This document shows, in pieces, positions 11,249-20,419 of a DNA stretch of 64,000 nt (positions are counted from its first letter, which is position 1; the number at the start of each line of letters is the position of its first letter). Under the pieces are notes generated by a model that worked only from the letters and a program-made list of their open reading frames with translations, made no database searches and had not been told where the DNA came from. Source of the DNA: Teratosphaeria epicoccoides (taxonomy: Eukaryota > Ascomycota > Dothideomycetes > Mycosphaerellales > Teratosphaeriaceae); contig JADDMT010000041.1 in assembly GCA_021401465.1 (NCBI GenBank), forward strand, positions 221,214 to 285,213. The letters run 5' to 3'. A program made the position numbers and the translations under genes.

Positions 11249-12077
11249 AGTATCGTTGCTAAAGCAAGTCGAAAAACTGATTTGGATTGGCAGGAAGAGG
11301 TTGATGCGATTTGGAGAGGGAAGAGGAAAGTCGAACTAGATGGCGGAAGTGACGACAAAGAAGACGGAATATTGAAGGGCAATGTGTAGACGCGTCGGTG
11401 CGCTGCAAGGTCAGTAGGAACGTCTAAAGAAGATGAGATGGACGCATGACGTGCTGAGCATACCCGAACGAGAGCGCGGCGTTCAGGAGATATCGCTGTT
11501 GGTAGCAGGGCATAGAGAGTATGAGTCTGCTGGGGCTAGCATGTATCACTGTTTCCGAGTGGTGCCGACCCACATCTTGGCTTTTTGAGGGTCTTTACGA
11601 AATGGCCTTGGGTGGTGGCTTACTGGCGAGCCATATGGCTCAGGCAAGCCAGCGATTCTATCAACCAACCAACCACTTGATGTGGTTGACTACTTCTGAA
11701 TATGTTTGACTGCATGTTGACACGACTGGGAGCTTGTCACCATACTTAAGCGACGTGATAATGCTGTTGAATTCTCCAAAACTTGGCTTATTCATGAAGT
11801 GTGTTCTCTCCTTGTTGGCCGCTAGAGTGGTTGTTTGACTGATGAAGTACGTGCAGGCGAGCAAGGCGCGCACCTTATGTTTAGTTCTGGCCCGCTGCCC
11901 CCGATTCTGAATAGCAACAAGAGACAGAGTATTTTAATGCGCGAGGTCCCACCTTGTGGCAAGATTATGCCGAAGCTCTGTCAGATCCGTCGACAACGTC
12001 ACAGGAAAGCAGGTGCTGACAGCGTACCTGTTTCTTAGCACCTGCGCTCACGGTGAGTTATCGCGCCTAGACCAGCA
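11249..12077. other. Intergenic, no gene recognised
   Basis: About 830 bp between the transporter 3' end and the P450 relic 3' end. It holds only short ORFs without resemblance to known families. It marks the transition from the conserved left block to the accessory segment. Confidence 0.5.
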
Positions 12078-13516
12078 TCAGACAACCTTTGACCGCCTCT
12101 TCAGCCTCACCAGTGGCATCTCCTGCTGCGTAAACCACCTATTTTTCACTCTCCATTCCGTCTTCTCAGAGTCGGCAAAGCCGATCTCAAACTCACTAAG
12201 AAGCTGCGGCATCACCTTCCTCATCTCGACCATACTAATATTCCTACCAATACACGCTCGACTTCCCGCACCAAAACCCAACAACGATCGATTCATAGCA
12301 GCAAGTCGCTCGGTCGAAGATTCTAACCATCGTTCTGGCTGGAAATCCTCGGATTCTGGGAATACGGCGTGGTTGTAATGCACGACCCAGGGATTGATAC
12401 CGACGATTGTGTTTTCCGGGATGTGCTGACCGCATATTGTGGCGGCGCCGGCTGGGACGTGGCGCTCCATGATGAGGCCGACGGAGGGGTGCAGGCGCCT
12501 GGCTTCTGTGAGGACTGCGTTTAGGTAGGGGAGGGCCCGGGCTTCTTTGTCTTGGATTGGGTTACTGAGCTTGCTGCTTTGTTGGGCTGAGACAAGCTCG
12601 TCCACAAGCTTGGCGAGTTTGTCCGGGTTGTGCATGAGGTAGTATAGGGTGGCGCGGAGGGCGATAGCTGTTGCGTCGCTACCTGCGAAGACCTAGTGGC
12701 GTTTGATCAGCTCGTCGCCCGATGTCATTCGGGCGGCCCCGAGCTTACATTTGAAGTCAAGAACGTAATCATGTCTGCGGTATTCGTGTTGGATCCGACG
12801 GCCGCCCTCGCTGTAGTCCAGCGAGAGAGCATGTCGTCTCCACCTGGATCTCCCTCTCTCAACTCGATCGCGGCTGACTTCGATGAAGTTCTGGTTCGCT
12901 TTGCCAATGCTTGGAGGGTGAACACAACAACTTCGTTCAGCGTCTTCATGCTGGGGATGCGATATGGCAACAGCGGATTTCCAAGAAGCCATGGATGTGC
13001 TTCTGGTATCTGGCCGATCCAAGCTGAGTAGGCCAGTATGACTTCAATGGTTGACATCATGCCTTTGATATCGCTCGCGGCGTCAAGAAAGCCCAACTTC
13101 TCGCCGAAGGTGAGCTCACCAATAACGTCGAATGCTTGTCGACCACGTCAACACTGGCTTTGAACATGGTGGACTGTCTCAAGCGAATAAGCATTAGCAA
13201 CCTTTCTGATCTGCTCCCGATGTTGCTTCTCACTCCGTGTACTGAATAGGTTCAGCCGCACTTCCCTCTGCCAAACAATACTCTGAATCGGATACAAAGC
13301 ACTTTTGGTGTAGTTGCCTTTGGTCTTGTAGATGTTGGCTATTTCATCTGGATCTGATACGGAAACCACGTGGGGAGCAAGACGGACGAGCTTGCCATAC
13401 TTCCCTGACCTGTAAGGCTGTGGACTCATCTGCATGGCACCCCACGAAGCATGGGCGTGGCTGATCACATGCAAGGACCAGACGCCTCCTTGGAGATTGG
13501 CGTGATGCTCATGCAC
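12078..13516 (-). pseudogene. Cytochrome P450 (pisatin-demethylase-like), broken
   Basis: Reads as a microsomal class II P450 of fungal secondary or xenobiotic metabolism. From the C-terminal side: the heme-ligand loop FGAGSRACIGRNIS, the EARR (ExxR) K-helix, PERW and the I-helix AGSDAT are all present. The I-helix lies on an exon joined to upstream sequence by an intron at about 12742..12681. The upstream part holds AFDVIGELTFGEKLGFLD and YGKLVRLAPHVVSVSDPDEI. Two defects are visible. An in-frame TGA separates VHHVQSQC from RGRQAFDVIG, at a point where homologues carry some 25-35 more residues, and no plausible intron fits in the 20-odd bases there. Also, no N-terminal membrane anchor is found and the upstream frame has no ATG before residue-like position 30. 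A true gene with an unrecognised exon structure is less likely. Confidence 0.72.
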
Positions 13517-13660
13517 AGGATCCGGACCGTGAAGCCATCAAAGCAGCAGACGTGCTCGGCCTTCGGAGTGGCATCGCGCTGTTTCAGTGCTCACATGTCG
13601 AGGAGCGTTTTGGTTCTTGTTGACTTTCCTTTCGCAGAAAATGATGCAATCCAGGACGGT

Positions 13661-13752
13661 CGCGAGATGTGAAACCATAGATAAGCGGCGAGACCGAGTT
13701 CCATTTGGTTTTTTGACGATGGCCTCTTGCCAGCGATTGACGCAAAGAGCGG
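13661..13752. repeat. Imperfect direct repeat, unit A
   Basis: About 92 bp beginning CGCGAGATGTGAAACCATAG. It resembles the block at 13789..13880 (GAGATGTGA-ACCA, GCGGCGAG, then a T-rich tract, then TCTTGC and a CGATTGACGCAAA-like end). The spacing between units is 128 bp. Differences are mostly substitutions. It lies between the P450 relic and the secreted-protein gene. No coding function is seen. Confidence 0.6.
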
Positions 13753-13788
13753 AATCGTCTAGCAGTGGCGCTTGCTAGAAATGAAGTT

Positions 13789-13880
13789 CGGGAGATGTGA
13801 GACCACAGTTAGGCGGCGAGGCTTGTTTCATTTCATTTTTGATAGATGTCTCTTGCAATCGATCGATGCAAACGATCGCC
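13789..13880. repeat. Imperfect direct repeat, unit B
   Basis: Partner of the block at 13661..13752, in the same orientation, beginning CGGGAGATGTGAGACCACAG. It ends about 130 bp before the start codon of the secreted cysteine-rich protein, so it lies in that gene's promoter region. Confidence 0.6.
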
Positions 13881-14013
13881 TCGCCTGCTACAAAAGACAT
13901 CCATAACGCCCTGTGATACAAGATTCTATCTCTTGACCTCCCAGCTAAACCTCCTCGCAATTACACCTATATACACACACCTACACCTACGCAAATCGAT
14001 ACATACACACAAA

Positions 14014-14704
14014 ATGTACCTCCCTACGCTCCTTCCGCCCCTCATCCTTGCCTCCCTCGCCTGGGGCTCTCAATGCTTCATACCTCTCCGTGAAGCCCAC
14101 GGCGACAAGCCCCCAGGCTACTGCAGTCCCACACTAGAAGAGTCCCGCGCCACTGGCCAACACGCGGAGGATTGCTGGCCTGACAACCCATGTGTGGTGC
14201 ATGGGAATGGATGTATTTTCGGCGTGCACTACAACGCAGAGACGCAAGTCTGGATGGCGAATTGCAGTCCGGACGATCCAAATAATAAGGTCAACAGCAC
14301 GATTTGTCAGAGGAGTCCGTGGGTGGTAAGTCTTTACGTTCGGAGAGGTGGTAGGAGAACAGGGGATGATGGTGATGCTGATTTTCGGTTTGTGGGATGT
14401 TGTAGGGTGACGGGAATTGCAATGAGTACAATTCGGGGAGGTGCGATGAATTGTGTGGGAAACATGTGAGTATCCACTTCTTCCTTTTTGGAACAGTATT
14501 TTTCAAAGCAAGACAGATGTGCTGACAGAGCTTCTTTTCCTGCAATGAAGTGTCCGCAAACACTTGCTGATGGTTGCTGGACGTGAGTGCCCGACCCCGA
14601 GTAGCCAATTCTCTGTGCTTCTGTTTGCGCTGACGATTTCTTTCTCTTTCGAAAGGACTCCTGAAGGTGCCAATTGCTACTGCAAGCCGGATACACGCGG
14701 GTAG
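14014..14704 (+). CDS. Small secreted cysteine-rich protein, effector-like
   Basis: Four exons, 14014..14325, 14406..14465, 14551..14582 and 14656..14704, join in phase to 150 residues. Residues 1-19 (MYLPTLLPPLILASLAWGS) form a signal peptide. The rest has 14 cysteines, an even number that suits a disulfide-stabilised extracellular fold, and one NST sequon. Cysteine-bearing blocks are PGYCSPT, EDCWPDNPCVVHGNGCIFG, GNCNEYNSGRCDELCGKH, CPQTLADGCW and ANCYCKPDTRG. Each of exons 2-4 adds cysteines, which supports the splicing. An alternative acceptor for intron 2, 30 nt upstream, would lead to an early stop. No known family is recognised. The size, secretion signal, cysteine content and accessory neighbourhood fit a candidate effector or surface protein; that role is inference. 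Direct repeats lie in its promoter. Confidence 0.75.
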
Positions 14705-14747
14705 ACGCTGATACGAGATACCGCGGGCCCAATTCGTCTTGAGGTGA

Positions 14748-15170
14748 CTACCCAAATGGTTGTTGAGAGACGGCCTCGCTGAGCGATGGCTCAATGATCG
14801 GTTCTGAACTGGTTAATTGTCTGAGTCGTTGCAAGGACTGTTGAGCCTGATTGTCGGTAAAACACTTGGCGTGTGGACGCTCAGCCAGGAACTTGTCGAA
14901 AGTGCCGTTGTTTTGCGCGACGAGTTGGTCTAGGAAGCCTGGGCCGTCCGGGACGGTGGAGCCGAATGTGTTGATCGTGATGATATCGTAGTGCTTGTGG
15001 CCGTCGTTGGACAGCACGAATTGCATGGTAGAGCCGCAGAAACCATTGTCGACATTGTCTGGTCGATCTTTGAGGCCGGTGTCTGTGCTGAAGCGAGAAA
15101 TCATGGGTGTCAATGGATTGGTGAAGATGGGTGCCTTGGAAAGCTTGTACGCATCTTTGCTCGGGTTGGA
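14748..15170 (-). pseudogene. Catalase-like (SrpA-type) heme-protein fragment
   Basis: A minus-strand frame that recalls the catalase-related heme-binding family. It shows PSKDAYKLSKAP, then LTPMISRFSTDTG (compare the family's TPV.VRFS..TG), DNVDNG, HYDIITINTFGS (compare TDIVAHST) and FDKFLAERPHAKCF (compare FLA.HP.A..F). It starts from no ATG in a convincing context and no N-terminal domain could be found upstream. It stops at 14748, long before the usual C-terminal half. I therefore call it a remnant of about 140 codons. It may instead be an exon of a gene whose other exons I cannot see. The 3' end lies only 44 bp from the convergent 3' end of the secreted-protein gene. Confidence 0.45.
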
Positions 15171-15591
15171 GCATCTTTTGCAGAGTTGACCTTTCGTTTG
15201 GACTTGATGCTCTCAGTATAGTGTAGGAGGAGAAGGCAGAAAAGTGTCTCGTAAGCAATCGAAATTGTGCACCGGCAGCCACGCACTCTCACTCTCGTCC
15301 CAAGGATCTCAGTGCCATTGTCCTTCGACTCACGTGTCGAAATGATCACGGCTCATCATCTCGTGATCGCCCTCACGCAAGGAATAAGATCGATCTAGCG
15401 CCTGTGGCGTTTTTGGAGCATGCACGTAGCGAAAGGGATGCGATAAGGTTTGGCCCGATGCACCTCTTCGTCGAGGCCATTATTGATAGGTAGTGAGAGC
15501 GATCTTGTGTGCTTTTACAATGCTCAACTTTTATGGCAGCCGATCAACGTGACTGCACCGCAAAGCGTGCGGCCGGTCACGACCGTCTACG
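15171..15591. other. Intergenic, no gene recognised
   Basis: About 420 bp between the catalase-like remnant and the SLATT gene. I searched the minus strand for a 5' exon of the remnant and found none that fits. It presumably holds the SLATT promoter. Confidence 0.5.
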
Positions 15592-16698
15592 ATGCCCGAC
15601 GAACTCTCGCCGCTGCTTCAGTTCCAATTCCCTGGTTCAGGGCTCCGTGAACACGACGCTCCTGAGGAGCTGCGTAGCTCATACCGCCAGTTCTGTCATC
15701 TGCTCGGCCTTGTGCCAGTAGACCTACCACCTGGTCAGCCGTCGAAGCTCAATCCGGATTCGTTGTATGCCCGCGCTACCAGGTATCGCCGGAATCAAGG
15801 CCGCATCTACATCTTCTCAGCGACCTTGACCAACAGCCTCTTGCTTTCGCAGATCATCCTGGGGGCCACATTGACAGCTTTGGGCGCGAGCGACTCCAGC
15901 AGGATCCTCATTGCTACTTTCGGCGCCCTGAATACCGTGATAGCTGGGCTGATCGCCTTCCTCAAGTCGCGCGGACAGCCCATGCGGGCGCGTATGTTTC
16001 GCGATGATCTTGAACGCGTCGTCGATGAGATCGAGAATTCAGCAGTCATGTGGTTAGGCATAAGCAAAGGGCTCCATGGCTACGATGCGATAGACACAGA
16101 CGACCAAGTCACCGTGCGGAGCGAGGTTGCAAGATTGACAAGGCTCTATGATCGAGCTGTGAAGACGAACACCCTCAATGACCCTGACACCTACGCCGGC
16201 GGTCAACAAGGGGAGAATTACAGCGCCGCCACTAGAGCACGACCAGGCATTGCGGGCCCTGCCGCTGTCCCGGCTCCTGTTGCAAGTGCTATTCCGCCAC
16301 CCGCTCCTCCACCAGTACCTGGCCCCTCAGCTGACCCCACCGACGAGAGCCCTGCCACCATGGCCACAGAAACCACCAAGCCCACAGAAACCAACAAGCC
16401 CACAGAGACCAACAAGCCCACAGAAAGCACCAAAACAGCAGAGGCCGACGACCCCAAAGCAAAGCCAAACGATAAGCCCAAGACGGATGGTCCGACAGAC
16501 GCCAAAGCCCCTGCGGCGGCTCCTGCACCGGCAGCAGACCCTCAGGCTGCGACGACAGCAAACCCAGCCCCTTTACCCGTCAACGACTCTGACGAGAGCC
16601 CGGCAAGCGCCGCAGTGCCTCCAAAAGCTCAGCATGACGCTGGAAAGGCCCCTGATGATGATGGGAAGAAGCATTCACCTTCACACAACGGCGCATGA
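15592..16698 (+). CDS. Fungal SLATT-domain two-helix membrane protein
   Basis: Single exon, 368 residues, ATG start. Residues about 25-160 match the fungal branch of the SLATT (SMODS and SLOG-associating 2TM effector) family. A polar helical lead (ELRSSYRQFCHLLGL) is followed by TM1 at about 73-97 (RIYIFSATLTNSLLLSQIIL), the turn GASDSSR, TM2 at about 103-124 (ATFGALNTVIAGLIAFLKSR), then the amphipathic stretch RMFRDDLERVVDEIENS. Bacterial SLATT proteins are predicted pore-forming effectors of nucleotide-signalled conflict systems; the fungal proteins have no established role. From about residue 215 the tail is disordered and rich in A, P, T and K, with tandem PTETNK units at about 263-282. 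No SMODS, SLOG or nucleotidyltransferase gene is seen nearby. Confidence 0.85.
   Translation: MPDELSPLLQFQFPGSGLREHDAPEELRSSYRQFCHLLGLVPVDLPPGQPSKLNPDSLYARATRYRRNQGRIYIFSATLTNSLLLSQIILGATLTALGASDSSRILIATFGALNTVIAGLIAFLKSRGQPMRARMFRDDLERVVDEIENSAVMWLGISKGLHGYDAIDTDDQVTVRSEVARLTRLYDRAVKTNTLNDPDTYAGGQQGENYSAATRARPGIAGPAAVPAPVASAIPPPAPPPVPGPSADPTDESPATMATETTKPTETNKPTETNKPTESTKTAEADDPKAKPNDKPKTDGPTDAKAPAAAPAPAADPQAATTANPAPLPVNDSDESPASAAVPPKAQHDAGKAPDDDGKKHSPSHNGA
16363..16431 (+). repeat. Tandem coding repeat encoding KPTETN units
   Basis: Three to four tandem copies of an 18-bp unit (consensus AAGCCCACAGAAACCAAC) inside the tail of the SLATT gene. They encode KPTETN/KPTETT/KPTEST. Such units often vary in number between strains. 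Confidence 0.7.
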
Positions 16699-17701
16699 AA
16701 CTTTGATCTACGTACTGCCGTTAGTCTTCCGCCTCTAGATACCCCTTCGTGCCTTCCGCTGTCTTCAATCTAAGATTGCTCGCTGCATCATCTTTCCTTG
16801 CCTCATCCTGATCTTCATGCCAGACCACCCGATGACAAGCATCCAAGGTGCCGTAACCTGAAATCCAATCCAACACGTAGCAAAGCAAAGCCCAACCCAA
16901 ACTGTAACACCGCCCTCCTCCACCGTTCACCTAATCATCTCCCTCCACGCCCTTCACCGCCACTGGATGCGCATCGCTCGCAACGCTCGAACTTGGCCGC
17001 AAACTCTCTAGCACCCTGCATCCCCCACAGCCTACAGGTCAAAGTTACCAACGCCGACAGCGGCACGCCGACCAACAACGGTGTTTCCGAGTCCTGCGCG
17101 ACCATGCACATGATGGCGATGAGTGCTGCAAATCGATCATAGGTGATTGTAGGGATATCCTCGCTGGGAACGCACGTCAGATGCACGATAATGCCTGGTG
17201 GACTGGGTCGCTTGGTCAAGTTGTTGAAGTGGTCGTCAATGATGTTGCAGATGAGGCGCGTGACGTGCCAGGCAAAGGGCCGCAGGCTGAGAGAGCCGAT
17301 GAGGCAGGAGCGGATCATTGGGTGGATATATGTGTGATGTTAGTATGGGGTCTTGGTGTGGATGATTTAGTCTCCTACATCGATGTCGTTGCGCACGGTT
17401 TTGCGACTAGAGACGCGATGGCAGATTTGTTTGGCATTGTAACATGATGAGTCTGTCAGTCGTCGGGATGGCATGCGATCACATTCGTGCTCCATCGCAT
17501 GCTCGCTGAAGACACATAAGTATGCATGTTCCATGCTAAAGTGGCAGGCCAGACTACGCGACGTGTATGAATCCTGCTGTCCGCATTTCCAGATAGCTTT
17601 GCAGGTCACAATAGCCTTGAGAAACAAAGCCAATGAATCGCAGTCTCACACAGTGACACAAGCACCCCAGATGCGTGCACGATCCGTCTTCACTTCCGAC
17701 C
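16699..17701. other. Interval with no firm gene
   Basis: About 1 kb between the SLATT gene and the convergent-side end of the 478-residue secreted-protein gene. It holds one minus-strand ORF (listed separately at low confidence) and otherwise nothing I can support. Confidence 0.5.
16935..17318 (-). CDS. Hypothetical ORF, 127 residues
   Basis: Open frame from an ATG at 17318. I recognise no family. The translation contains an even mix of hydrophobic stretches (ITYDRFAALIAIMCMVAQD and PLLVGVPLSALVTLTCRLW could be membrane helices) and ends in a G/R-rich tail. It may be part of a larger gene with unseen exons, a decayed gene or chance. There is no supporting intron structure. Confidence 0.2.
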   Translation of the reverse strand: MIRSCLIGSLSLRPFAWHVTRLICNIIDDHFNNLTKRPSPPGIIVHLTCVPSEDIPTITYDRFAALIAIMCMVAQDSETPLLVGVPLSALVTLTCRLWGMQGAREFAAKFERCERCASSGGEGRGGR

Positions 17702-19203
17702 TCAGACAAGGCTGGCACAAGCGAAACTCATTTTCCGCGTCGTGGTCTCCGGCAGTCCCCCACCGACAGGCTGGTCAAGTCGCCAGTCCTTGAAAAGGTC
17801 CGAATCAGCAAACTCGTCTCCCGTCCACAGAAGACAAGCACGATACAACTCACCATATTCACATACGGCCAACAAATCGTCCCATTCGGCAACGTCGCCA
17901 TATCGCCCGCAACATAAACCTTCTCCTCCTTCCTCGCCTCCCCAATCTTCTGACCTCCCTTGTCCACCACCTGGAAATACGTCCCACTAAACGTGCCACT
18001 GCAGCCAAAAGCAACCTCATCGCAACGCGGGTCCGCAATCTCCTCCCACGTCACAAGCGCATGCTCATCGTCAAAGACTGCGACATGGGCATTGCTCCTA
18101 TCCGGCCCGACCGTCTCAGTCAACCAGCGGACCTGAGAATCGCCGTCCTTGGCCCCTACCTCTGACGTGGCTTGCGAGCCGACCAAAGTCTCCTTGTCCG
18201 AGAGGAGGGCGATAGCCGTGCGCCGGCCATCCGTGCGCTTAGAGCAATGCGTATAGCCTTCGCCCATCCAGGTATTCTCAGTCAAGTCCACGGCGCCACG
18301 GGAGACCCAGGTGAAAATGTAATTCGTGGTATTCACGAAGCGAGCGAGCACAGAGTACGAGCCGGACATGCCGCCCATAGGCTCGCCTGAGCCACCGTTC
18401 GTGGTGTTCTCATTCGAGATCTTGACGCCGGACCTGTCCATGCCTTGGGTCTTGGTATTCAGCCAGATGGCGCCCTGGTCGTCGGCGCAGATGGAGGCGA
18501 AGGGGGGCGCGTCGGCGTCCTCAAAGGCAATGCCGGTGTTGTGCGAGCAGCCCCAGGCAGATGAGGCGCCGGGGATGTCCTGAAGCGTACCTTTGGAGTC
18601 GACGTATTGGATGCTATCGCCAAAGTGGCCGGCAGCGTCGCCGGTGTAGTCAGTCACGACAAAGTAAGCACCATACATATCAGCCTGCGCGGAGTAAACC
18701 AAGTCCCCATTCAGGTCCGGACTCCCCGCCAAACCCTCCTTCTCATGCACTCCCGGCCCCCCCAAGTACGTCCTCCACTTCTGGACCCCACCCTCGAACC
18801 TCCAAATCGCCGGCACCGGCGTCTCCACGCCATCGACCGCCACATTCCCTAATACCGCAAACCCGTCATCCTGCGCCACTAACCCCCCTGCCTCCTGCAC
18901 ACCCTCAACCGTCACATCCACGTCCTTAGCCGTCATGGTCGCAGGGTCGAGATTCTGCACATGCACGCCTTTGCCGCTGGCGTCGAGGTAGGCGAGGTAG
19001 CCCGTGTTACCGTCCGGGGAGACGGCAAAGGGCGTGCGGCGGTGGTGCGGGAGGGACGTCCAATAGGCGGGTATTATGGGGTTGAAGGCGTGCGTGAGGG
19101 AGAGGATGTCGGGGTTGGTGGTGAGTTTGAGGGAAGGGGATTGGGCAGCGACCAGCGCGGCGGCGGAGAGGATGGCGATGCCGATGGGAGGGCTCTGAAA
19201 CAT
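17702..19203 (-). CDS. Secreted protein of unknown function, 478 residues
   Basis: Two exons, 19203..17854 and 17788..17702, joined in phase 0 through a 65-nt intron (GTGAGT donor, TTTCAAG acceptor). Reading through the intron gives a tail unlike the rest, whereas splicing yields CWPYVNMDWRLDQPVGGGLP and a short KMSFACASLV end. The ATG at 19203 begins a signal peptide (MFQSPPIGIAILSAAALVAAQ); upstream in-frame residues are not needed. The body has repeating W/G/D-rich segments such as SPDGNTGYLAYLD, PAIWRFEGGVQKWRTYLGG and ADDQGAIWLNTKT, which suggests a beta-propeller-like extracellular fold. Two NTT motifs and one NGT motif are potential N-glycosylation sites. I do not recognise a catalytic family. 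Its neighbours give no pathway clue. Confidence 0.75.
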
Positions 19204-20419
19204 CTTGCTGCTAGGAATGAAAATGACGAGCCACATGGTGGCAAAGAGTGACGCACGGTGGATGGAAAAGGAGTGTATGCAGCAAAGAAACGAGTGTAGC
19301 TGGAGTGACCTACCGTTCGGAAAGTCGAGAGGCGGTGAGGCAGACATGATATATGTTGCCGCCCAAGGATTCCAGCATGTCACTTGGCACTGGAGATCAT
19401 GCGGTTGCGAGACGTCGCCACGTCCTCAGGTGCTTGACGCTGTCAATATGAGACTTCTCTGCCGACAGGGGACCGCACAGTATGAGAGACGTCTCTGCCG
19501 ACGAGGGACGGCACAAGACTCCGGTAACATCGCATATCGACGGCGATGGCCACGAACGTTCCAACGTGCGGCTGCTGCGTTGTTGGTGCGGAGAGGCAGG
19601 TGACAACGTCGGGGTGGAGGTATTTCGTAGCGAGGGGCGGTGGTGTGTGGGGTTTTGCCAAGAGATGGAGACTCGAGGTCGCATCATTTATTTGAAACGT
19701 GACCCGACGCTGGACGCGCATTGACTGTCGGTCCGTTATGTCCGTTTTGATTGCGAGAGAAGATCGCGAGTGAACAATATATGCCGCTCCAGAATATGAG
19801 AGCGGCCGTCGGTCTGCCAAGACAGCCTACTGGGTTGGCCACCGTAGGTGCAGGCTCCTTGACCGTCGGGTCATTCCAAAGCAGAGGCTGCGGTCAGCCC
19901 ACAAATATTGTCCTCTGAACAGAATCTCGCTCTGTTCATATACTACATGCAAAGACACGGCGAGACCTTGCTCACCGTCCAGAAGCACATAAGGAAGGCA
20001 CTATGCCAACGCCGCGCGAGTCCGCTCCAAAGCTCCCAGCTCCTCGCCCTCTGGCATGCGTGCACGGGTGTACCGGCATGATTCCAACCCATTCAGGAAA
20101 AAGCCACTTCTTGATAGATCTTCGCTCAGCCATCTACATCTATCGTGGGCCCTGGCCCGCCTGCTGACCAGCACTGGTATATCCCAACAACGTGGCATAT
20201 TGTCTTCAGACACTGTAGACACCTCTGTACGCCTTGCAAATGCAATCTGTTTTCCCTGTCATCCCGCCCATATGCACATCTCGAAAGCCCAAATTCTGCG
20301 ATGATACCTCTCCAATGCATACGTCCGGCACTCTGTTGTTACACATGCTCTGTACCGTCCCGTAACCAAACTCCTCTCTGCCGCACTTAGTCGATAGTCC
20401 TTTCGTCACGGGCAGCACG
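19204..20419. other. Intergenic, 1.2 kb, with a small tandem repeat
   Basis: Upstream of the 478-residue secreted-protein gene and downstream of the mitochondrial carrier. Apart from the 34-bp tandem repeat listed separately, I see only short ORFs and no recognisable gene. Confidence 0.5.
19448..19516. repeat. Two-copy tandem repeat of about 34 bp
   Basis: Two head-to-tail imperfect copies, each beginning ATGAGA, sharing TCTCTGCCGAC and ending in GGGAC-GCACA. The second copy starts at 19482. Confidence 0.65.
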
